Shown here piece by piece: positions 1 to 7,800 of a stretch of DNA of 8,095 nucleotides; the first letter of the stretch is position 1; every line of letters begins with the position of its first letter. The translations under genes and the position numbers were made by a program. Location: contig CAYGTK010000190.1 of the NCBI GenBank assembly GCA_964352775.1, positions 1-8,095 of the forward strand, given 5' to 3'. The DNA comes from CAYGTK01 sp964352775. Its GTDB lineage: Bacteria > Bacteroidota > Bacteroidia > Chitinophagales > CAIOSU01. Below the pieces are notes generated by a model. It did not search any database. It had not been told where the DNA came from and worked only from the letters and a program-made list of their open reading frames with translations.

Positions 1-271
1 CATGGCCTTGCAATTGACCTTCTAGGGGTGTCAGCACCTCCGTATCCATAGTGAACTTCAACCACGTGCTGCCATCTGCATTGTAAATGCGTAGTGTGTC
101 TGAATATGAAATGCTATCAGAAACGCTAACCACTCCAATAGAAGAAAGTGGCTGAGCATTTTCCTGCCAGCTGTAAGGGTAAATGTATTTGATAGGTGTA
201 TCGCTAGTTTGCATTGCTAGCAACACCAATACCAGCGGTAATAGAAACAGCTTTGTGCCCTTCTCTATCAA
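1..271 (-). CDS. Exported protein of unknown function, N-terminal 90 codons (cut by window edge)
   Basis: I do not recognise this protein. On the minus strand a frame stays open from a TTG at 271-269 to the window edge, and its first 20 or so residues form a textbook signal peptide: MIEKGTK, then the hydrophobic run LFLLPLVLVLLA, then MQTSDTP. There is no cysteine near the cleavage region, so it should be secreted or periplasmic, not a lipoprotein. The mature part visible here begins around SDTPIKYIYPYSWQEN and looks like a soluble beta-rich protein without a family motif I can name. The TTG is preferred because the only in-frame ATG (codon 20) would remove the signal peptide. The TTG overlaps the TGA of the upstream lipoprotein gene (sequence ATTTGA), which suggests translational coupling, and a purine run AAAGAGAG lies about 11 bases upstream. 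The C-terminus lies outside the window. Reality of the gene is fairly likely; the exact start is inferred. Confidence 0.66.
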   Translation of the reverse strand, partial: MIEKGTKLFLLPLVLVLLAMQTSDTPIKYIYPYSWQENAQPLSSIGVVSVSDSISYSDTLRIYNADGSTWLKFTMDTEVLTPLEGQLQGH

Positions 272-1095
272 ATTAGCGTACTCTCTTTCAGCAAGTCTTC
301 CAACTGGGCCCAACTTAAGAAGATGGCTGTTGGGCCTAGTGCGTATGGACCAACTTCATAGGCATTATAGTAAAACTGTAAACCATTTTTCACCACCGCC
401 ATGTTGTATTCTGGTAGGTAGAATTTTCCATCTTCGAACATAAAACCTGCATCTTCTAGGCTAGTGCCTTCTGCTATCTCTCGCTCTTTTCGGAAAGCTT
501 TTTCGCCAAGGGCGGTCAGTCTTTCAATATTGCTATCTCCCATCAGGTCAGTAAAGACTAGTTGCTTACCCGTGTGTGCATTAAAGCTGGCATGGCCTGT
601 TACCGAATTAGGGTGTGCCCCACCAGCATACGAGTAGTCTTTGTACTGCAAGCTTATCCATTGGGTGCTGTTGTATATCACGTTAATACTTCGCTCTAAG
701 CTCCAATCGGCGGCAGTACCTATTTCTTTCTTCACTTCTACATAGCCAGCAAAGAACTGGTCTATCAATTCGTCGGTACTGTTAAGTGGCGTTTCGCTAC
801 CCCAGTAGCTCAATAGGCTTTGGTCGCACCATTTTTTTAGCGCTGCATCGTTCATCCCCTTTGGCATGGTTTCCCATTCTGGGTAGCTGATAATAACAGT
901 AGCACAACCATCTGCATCGCATTCGCCAACGGTCTTTTCCATGCTGACAATATCGTAGGAAACAGTATCTATATTAGCCTGTATAACAGGCTTGCCCGTT
1001 TCATCAATGGTAATAATGCTGGTGTTTTCTGTGTTGCCCGAATTGCAAGAAGCTAAACCAATTAAGATCGCTATTAAAATTACGTAGTAGTTCAT
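268..1095 (-). CDS. PdaC/RsiV-like lipoprotein (DUF4163 + DUF3298)
   Basis: A 275-residue lipoprotein. The signal peptide MNYYVILIAILIGLASC ends in a clean lipobox (LASC, lipidated Cys17), so the mature protein should be membrane-anchored. What identifies the family is the C-terminal half. YSYAGGAHPNS (about 154-164), a following strand-turn ending in HTGKQLVFTDLM (about 174-185), and GLQFYYNAYEVGPYALGPT (238-256) match the DUF3298 pattern found in the extracellular parts of RsiV anti-sigma factors and in PdaC-type peptidoglycan deacetylases. Residues about 45-155 fit the preceding DUF4163 region. In RsiV this pair of domains binds lysozyme; whether that holds here is unknown. There is no transmembrane anti-sigma domain and no deacetylase domain, so this is a stand-alone lipoprotein version. 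Cys59 and Cys64 (CX4C) could form a disulfide; Cys90 is unpaired. It lies 76 bp behind the lipocalin-like lipoprotein gene and its TGA overlaps the next start. AAGG directly abuts the ATG, too close to be a normal ribosome site. Confidence 0.85.
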   Translation of the reverse strand: MNYYVILIAILIGLASCNSGNTENTSIITIDETGKPVIQANIDTVSYDIVSMEKTVGECDADGCATVIISYPEWETMPKGMNDAALKKWCDQSLLSYWGSETPLNSTDELIDQFFAGYVEVKKEIGTAADWSLERSINVIYNSTQWISLQYKDYSYAGGAHPNSVTGHASFNAHTGKQLVFTDLMGDSNIERLTALGEKAFRKEREIAEGTSLEDAGFMFEDGKFYLPEYNMAVVKNGLQFYYNAYEVGPYALGPTAIFLSWAQLEDLLKESTLI

Positions 1096-1171
1096 CCTTC
1101 AAAGTTAAATAAAGGGATGGAACACTAGTAGTTGTAAAGACTTATAAAACGTTAATAAAGCTTATCGTAGC

Positions 1172-1636
1172 CTATATATCTACGCGCTCAATAGTAAGCT
1201 TAACGGGAGATTCCACGCCGCCCAGGTAAGAAGGGTCGGTAACGTTCATATCTGTTTCAAGTATGTAGTCCTTTTTGTTTTTCCTATCAATATCATATTT
1301 ACCGTTCACGTATAGATCTAGCTCAATGTCAAGTAGTAATCGCTCTGGTAAGTCCCAAGTTCCGCTTACGGTGTAGTTTACTGTATCTGCCAAGTAGTAA
1401 GTACCTGTTACTGTGCCATCATCATTAAAATCTATAAGGTACTTGCAGCAATCGCTATTGCTAACATGATCGGGAAGAGTGATGTCCATAAAATTTGTTT
1501 CACCATTATTTATTGAAAAATTGGTGAGGCGGTAAGTTCCGTTTATCAATTTCTTCTTTACCACGCTGCCGCAGCTGCTCATGCCTAGCGATAGTGCTAT
1601 GCAACATATATATAATATCGCCCTGTTCTTGCTCAT
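1172..1636 (-). CDS. Small lipocalin-like lipoprotein
   Basis: A 154-residue predicted lipoprotein. The N-terminus MSKNRAILYICCIALSLG is followed by MSSC, giving a lipobox with a slightly unusual Met at -3 and lipidated Cys22. The mature part resembles the short lipocalin-like proteins of Bacteroidota: an opening NGTYRLTNFSI strand (32-42), a central FNDDGTVTGTYYL hairpin (70-82), YTVSGTWDL (88-96) and a run of alternating strands ending KLTIERVDI. The FNxDGT...SGTW arrangement is the recurring signature of that fold. Function of these proteins is generally unknown; small hydrophobic ligand binding is only a fold-based possibility. Adjacent Cys63-Cys64 is an odd detail. It is the first gene of a probable leftward transcription unit and is transcribed divergently from the large T9SS protein, with 186 bp between the starts. 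No convincing Shine-Dalgarno sequence or promoter was found in front of it. Lipoprotein assignment is firm, the fold assignment moderate. Confidence 0.78.
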   Translation of the reverse strand: MSKNRAILYICCIALSLGMSSCGSVVKKKLINGTYRLTNFSINNGETNFMDITLPDHVSNSDCCKYLIDFNDDGTVTGTYYLADTVNYTVSGTWDLPERLLLDIELDLYVNGKYDIDRKNKKDYILETDMNVTDPSYLGGVESPVKLTIERVDI

Positions 1637-1727
1637 GCTGTAAACTCAATTTTAGCTGATGAAGATAAGAGATTTAGTCTAAAATACTAATGTAACCCAA
1701 TGGTGGTAAGTACTTAGGTATCTTAAC

Positions 1728-1748
1728 ATTCAGTTGATATATCTGAAT
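1728..1748. repeat. Inverted repeat ATTCAG-N9-CTGAAT, possible operator
   Basis: Perfect 6-base arms at 1728-1733 and 1743-1748 with 9 bases between them. The right arm shares its last base with the -33 TTG. Centre-to-centre spacing of 15 bases and the position are compatible with a dimeric regulator acting on the rightward promoter, but a repeat this short can occur by chance in AT-rich DNA and there is no regulator gene in the window. Confidence 0.3.
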
Positions 1749-1778
1749 TGATTTTGGTTAAAGATCAGTATATTTTTG
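1748..1778 (+). promoter_or_regulatory. Bacteroidota-type sigma-A promoter for the large secreted protein
   Basis: TTG at 1748-1750 (-33 element) and TATTTTTG at 1771-1778 (-7 element, full match to TAnnTTTG) are separated by 20 bases, inside the range reported for Flavobacterium and Bacteroides promoters. Transcription would start near 1784, leaving a leader of about 40 nt. The sequence just before the ATG is A-rich (AATAAAAGATACAAAA) with no strong Shine-Dalgarno match, as is usual for this phylum. Confidence 0.7.
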
Positions 1779-1822
1779 CAAAGCACATTTCAAACTAACA
1801 CTGTACAATAAAAGATACAAAA

Positions 1823-4800
1823 ATGTTAAAGACAGCCAAGTCATTACTCTTATTTATCTTAACTTTTGCTTCAACCATTACTTATGCTCAGTTAAGTGAG
1901 GATTTCAATACTGGTTTAGCGTCAAGCTATTTTTCGGGGACGCAAACACTTTCAAGCGGTAACTGGGAAACAGTAGCTGTTTTTAGGGAGTCCGCTGGGT
2001 CATCGCGAGGTGGTTCAGGAGCTGCAGCTCGTATTAACGATAATGTATCAAATGCTTATTTGCAATCGCCAACTATTACTACAGGAGTAGGCGATATTAC
2101 ATTTTGGTATCGCGAGTTGAACTCTGGCGGTGGTACAATAGAAATTCAGGTTTCTGTAGGTGGGGGTGCATTCAGTAATGTAACTACACAAGCATTTAGC
2201 GGAACTAGCTATACTCAATTTACCTACACACTAAACGAGAGTAGTAATGATGTTCGTGTTAGAATTGTGAACGATAACAATAATGGTCACCTTATTATTG
2301 ATGATTTTGCTACCACTGCATTTTCTGGTAGTGTAACCCCAGATGTTGGTTTTGATGCTGCTACTAGCAGCGTAGCCGAAGGTAATAGCGGTACTACTGT
2401 ACATACTTTTGATGTAACTATGAATGTTGCTCCTGCAGCGGATGTAACGGTTGATGTGACCGATGCAGCAACAGGTGATGCAACTGGTGCAGGTGATGAC
2501 TATACTTTTAGTACAGCAACACTAACTTTTACAACAGGTGCTACTTACCCTAATACACAGTCGGTTAGCATTACTATAAACGGCGATGTTGACCCAGAGA
2601 ATGACGAAACAGTAGACTTTAACTTGGCAGTAACTAGTGGAACTGCTAATACAGGTACTACTGCCCACACACTTACTATTACTAGTGAAGAATTACCAGT
2701 AATTCCTGACGTTGGCTTTGATGCTACTACTAGCAGCGTAGCAGAAGGTAACAGCGGTACTACTGTACATACATTTGATGTAACTATGGATGTTGCCCCA
2801 CTAGCAGATGTAACCGTTGATGTGACCGATGCAGCAACAGGTGATGCAACTGGTGCAGGTGATGATTATACTTTTAGCACAGCTACTTTAACATTTACAA
2901 CAGGTGCTACTTACCCTAACACGCAATCAGTTAGCATTACCGTGAACGGCGATGTTGACTTAGAGAATGACGAAACTGTAGATTTTAACTTGGCAGTTAC
3001 TAGCGGAACTGCTAATACACTTACTACTGCCCATACACTTACTATTACTAGTGAGGAAATACCAGTAACTCCGGTAGCATTGCTAGAATGGGAGTTCAAC
3101 GGAAATAGCGGTAGCGAGACAACAGTTACTTCTTATACCTTCGGACCAAACATTTCATCTACTGCACCTAGTGGTGTTGTTTCAAGAGGAAGTGGAGTAG
3201 TTGCTGCCAATAATGGTGGTCGTTTTAATGCGAACAACTGGAATACAACTAGTTTAGCAAGTGCGGTTTCTAACGACGACTACATGGAATTCACCATTGA
3301 TGTGGCTCCTGGCTTTTCAATGGACTTAACAAGTATTGCATTCAATTGGGACAATTCAAGTTCTGGTGCAGATATAGTAGAAGTGCGTAGTAGTGTAGAT
3401 GGCTATACAGCTACACTTGGAAATATTTCTAATCCAGGAGCTGGCGAAACGGTTACTTTAACTGGATTTACTGCTATTACAACACCAACTACTTTCCGTT
3501 TCTACGGATATGGTGCTAGCAGTACTGGTGGTACAGCAGGATTTGAAGGAGTAGGTGACGACCTTGAAATATTCGGGTATACTCAACCTGCAGCAGCGGT
3601 ACCTAACATAACTGTAGTAGGTGGCCCATTAAATTTCGGAACGGAAACGGTAGGTGCTACATCGGTAGAACAAACATTTACTGTAGAAGGATCAACACTT
3701 ACTGACCCTATTATAGTAACAGCACCAGCTGGTTATGGATTATCTAAAACTCCAGGTGGACCTTACACTTCTTCATTAAGCTATGCGCTTTCTAGTGGCT
3801 CGGTTGCAACGTCAACAGTATATGTTGTTTTCCAACCAGTAGCTATAACTAATTATGCAGGTACTATTACCGCTGCAAGCACAGGAGCAACTACACAAAA
3901 TGTTGCGGTTGATGGTGACGGGTCTGGAAGTACTTTAAGTACTGTATCTGCAGTAGCATCTTCTGAGTCTGCTACTATCTCTTCTATAACTAATGGTACT
4001 ATCTCAACTGTGGGCGATGGCGCACAAGTTTGGCAGTTCGACCTATTTGACGGTGATGGCACTAACAACGATGCTGATGCTTTACCTACAGTATATAATA
4101 GTTTAGTTATAGGTTCGGCAGCTGGTAACGATATAGCTGACTTTAGCACAGCAATAGCTGATGTTGAATTTTTTGATGGATCGAATACCTTGATCTCTGC
4201 TACGGTAACTGTTGCGGCAAGCAGCATTACATTTACTCCTACTACTGCAATATCAGTTGCTGATGGTGCTGCAAGTAGCGAGCGTATCAGTATGAGAATT
4301 ACATTAACCAATCCACTAGGTGCAGGTGCTGCTGATGGCGATAACTTCGCCTTCCAAATTCAGCAGTCGGATGTAACTGTTGGCTCATTGGCTACAAGTT
4401 CTCAGTTAGCAGCTTTTGCTGATCAACTTTCTGACAATACACAGAACGCTATTGATGTATTGGCTACCCAATTGGTATTGATAAGTTCACCAGCAACAGC
4501 AAGTGTTAGTGATGACTTTACTGTTTCTGTAGCTGCACAAGATGCGAATGGAAATATTGATGTAGACAATACAATAGCAGTAACACTATCTAAAACTTCT
4601 GGACCAGGAACTTTAACAGCTACAACGCTTAGCCGCAACCTAGTGGCTGGCATAACTAGTTGGACTGATGTTCAAAATAACCTTGTAGGTCTTATAGATC
4701 TTCAAGTTGCTTCTGCATTGAACAATGTAACGGCAAGTGTTACTATCGACAATCTAACTTACAAGAACTTCGACAATTTTGATAGAGTAGATAACTCAAC

Positions 4801-7800
4801 AGTAGGTATTCCATCAAGTGGTGGTGCTGTAAGTTGGGTAGAAAATGAAGGTGGAACGTCTTGTTCTCCATCTGCTGATATCATTCGTGTGAATAGTGGA
4901 GTGTTAGAGTTGAGTAACTGTAACCTAGGTAACTTTGGTAGTTGTGGTACTTCTAACAACAAGCAGATCAGCTATGATATGACTGGTCAGTACCCAACCA
5001 TTTATGATAACGCTTCTGGTGTTATGGAGTGGTACTTCAACATGTCTACCACACGTAGCAACCCTTCAGGTTTTGGTAGCGGCAATTACGGTATGGCATT
5101 TATTCTTGGTTCTTCTGAGCTTGACTTTAATAGCGGAACTGCTCAAGGTTACGCAGTTATAGTAGGTAATAGTGGAACAACTGACCCTATTCGTTTGGTT
5201 CGTTTTAACGGCCAGCCAGGTAACCCTAGCTTTTTGATAACAGATACGGGTGATGGTTCAGATGTAAATGGAAACGATAATTTCAGTGTACATGTAACGT
5301 TTGACCCAACATCTGATACTTGGACGCTTCAAACACGCGATGATGGTGGTTCATTTGCTGATCCTACTACAATAGCTACTCCAGTTCAAAGCACTACGGA
5401 TAACACGTACACTGCTTTAGACTTGCTTTATAGTGGTCTTTTCTGGGCTCACGGTGCAAGTTGTGAAGAGATCTTCACTATGGATAACATAAGTATTCCT
5501 AACCCAGCAAAGAATATTTGGACAGGTACTTCAGTAGTAGATAACACCAACTGGTTTGACGCTACTAACTGGACTGTAGGTGTGCCAAGCCCTACGTTGG
5601 AAGCTATTATTCCTGCACTTGCTCCTGCTTACCCTATCTTGTCAGGTAGTGTTACTGCAGAAGTAAGTGATATAGCTATAGCTTTAGGTGCTACTATTAC
5701 CAATGCAACAATAGCTGGTAACTCACCAGTATTTGAAGTGTATGGCGACTGGATAAATGATGGAAGCTTCGGAAACGAGGGTGATGCAAGTTTTATAGGA
5801 CCTGCTGCTCAAACCATATTAGGTACTACTGGATTTGCTACCTTGAATATTGACAATGCCAACGGTGTAACAATTGATGCTTCTGCAACAGTTGATGTAT
5901 ACGAAGCTTTAGAATTAGAAACTGGTGCATTGACTAACAGCGGTAGCTTAAACGTTAAATCTACAGCAATTCAAACAGCTTATGTAGATGACTTCTCTGG
6001 CGGTTTCGCTGGATCAATAGCTGGTTCTATCAACGTAGAGCGTTTTGTGAACAATGGATTTGGTGGCTTTAGCTACATATCTTCTGCAGTAACCAACGGT
6101 TCGATAACTGACTGGGGTGCAGGTTATAGCATTACTGGACCTAATAATACATTCGTAACACCTAAGGTTACTTGCGATCCTAATGAACTAGATGGTTCTT
6201 CAGCATATGGTAGCTTGTTCGATTATGTAGAAAGCAACGTTACTACATGTAACCAAGCTGGATGGCGTGTACGTTCTTCAGGTGCTATTGCTCAAGGAGA
6301 AGGTTTTGCAGGTGTTGTTCCTAACAACACTGTATTGGATGTAAGCGGTACTTACGCTACTGGTAACATTACAGGAGCTATTACTTACACCCGCACCGCA
6401 GGTAACGTAAGTGGAAGCACAGGGTGGAACTTAGCTGGTAACCCATACGCATCGCCATTGAATTGGGCTGATGTAGCTGCTGCTAACACTAACCTTCAAG
6501 GTTTTGCGAACTTGTGGCAAGCAAGTGGATCATACGCTGGTACTTACCAATCTATCAATGCTTTGGTTCAAGGTGAGATAGCAAGTGGTCAGTCATTCTT
6601 TGTTGAGGCTATTACCAATGGTACTATCAGCTACACGAACGCTATGCGCCGCACAGGCGATGTTGGCTTCTTCAAGCAAGCAAAAGCACACGAAAGCATG
6701 TTGACCCTAAAAGTATCGGGTAATGGTTATGATGATGTTACTCGCGTAGCATTTGCTGATAACTTCACTACACAGCGCGACCGTTTATACGATGCGAACA
6801 AATTGTACTCTGTAACAGGTGTACCAACACTATACACAGAAACTACTGTAGGACTACTTCAAAGTATTAATGCTTTACCTAACAGTGGTAGCGTAGTTAC
6901 CGTACCTGTTGGCTTTAAAGCTGGTGCTGATGGTAACTTTACTTTTGATGCTGCTAATATGGATGGTTTTGCTCCAAGCGCTATCGTGTTATTGGAAGAT
7001 AAAACTACAGGCACGTTCACCAACTTGATGGATGTAACTACTTACAGCTTCAACAGCACCGTTAATGATGCTGAAGATCGCTTTGTATTGCATTTCGTTC
7101 CTGCAGCAACTATTGCTAGCACTAAGGCAGATTGTGATGGCTTGAACGGAACCTTGAACATCAACTTCGGTCTTTATACAGTTGGAACAGCTACTATAGC
7201 TTGGGACAACGTTAGTATAGTAGATGATAATAACACTACTGTATTTACTGCAGCTAATGTTAATGGTCTTATTGCTTTACCTCAGCTTGATGGTGGTGAG
7301 TACACGGTTACCTACACACTAGGTGGATACGTAGCTACTGAGCAAATAATGATAGATGCCGCAACAACTGTTGATGCAGCTATTACTGCAGATAAGCAAG
7401 TAGCCGCAACTGGTGAGGCAATTGAGTTTAATGCAACTATGAACGGTGCTACTAACTACTACTGGAACATGGGTAATGGTGCAAGCATCAGTGGAACTAC
7501 CGCACCAACGTACACTTACTTTGATGCAGGTGTATACGATGTAACACTAATAGCAGAGAACGATGAGTGCAGCACTACTTCAACTACAACTGTAGAAGTA
7601 ATGAAAGTGAGTACTGGTATTGCTGAGTTGCTAGAAGGTGGTGTAGCCATCTACAGTTTCGATAATACTATTCGCATAGCTTTCGCGGGCACGCAAGCTG
7701 ATGAGGAAGTAACTATACGCGTAATGGATATGCTAGGTCGTGAAGTAGTTCGTAAAACTACTCGTACCAATGGCAACTTTGATATTGTACCTGAAGGCGC

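Larger units (their letters stand above)
1637..1822. promoter_or_regulatory. Divergent intergenic region
   Basis: AT-rich spacer between two diverging genes. It contains a good rightward promoter (1748-1778), an inverted repeat next to its -33 element (1728-1748), and a short 11-base palindrome TTTAGTCTAAA at 1673-1683. For the leftward gene only one-mismatch versions of the -7 element were found (TAAAATTG at 1654-1647 and TATTTTAG at 1686-1679, minus strand), neither with a well-spaced -33 TTG, so that promoter is not assigned. Confidence 0.6.

Noticed and set aside
183..443. 86-residue plus-strand frame
   Set aside because: Lies antisense to the lipoprotein gene and the TTG-start gene, both with good signal peptides; its own translation has no recognisable feature.
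1100..1107. TAACTTTG on the minus strand, a full match to the -7 promoter element, just before the 1095 gene
   Set aside because: It ends only 4 bases before the ATG and has no TTG at the right distance upstream, so transcription would begin at or inside the start codon. Read-through from the 1636 gene is more likely.
1673..1683. Palindrome TTTAGTCTAAA
   Set aside because: Five-base arms in AT-rich DNA are expected by chance, and it is not placed against a convincing promoter.
2342..3073. Repeats considered as a CRISPR array or mobile element
   Set aside because: Only two 366-base in-frame units, directly abutting, encoding complete Calx-beta domains; no spacers, terminal inverted repeats or transposase.
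3853..4311. 152-residue minus-strand frame inside the large gene
   Set aside because: Antisense shadow produced by the Ala/Thr/Ser/Val-rich codon pattern of the sense gene. The same reasoning rejects the minus-strand frames at 2911-3099, 4423-4653 and 4759-4962.
4766..5510. Glycoside hydrolase (GH16-like) activity for the concanavalin-like domain
   Set aside because: I see no ExDxxE-type catalytic motif; the fold alone supports only binding.
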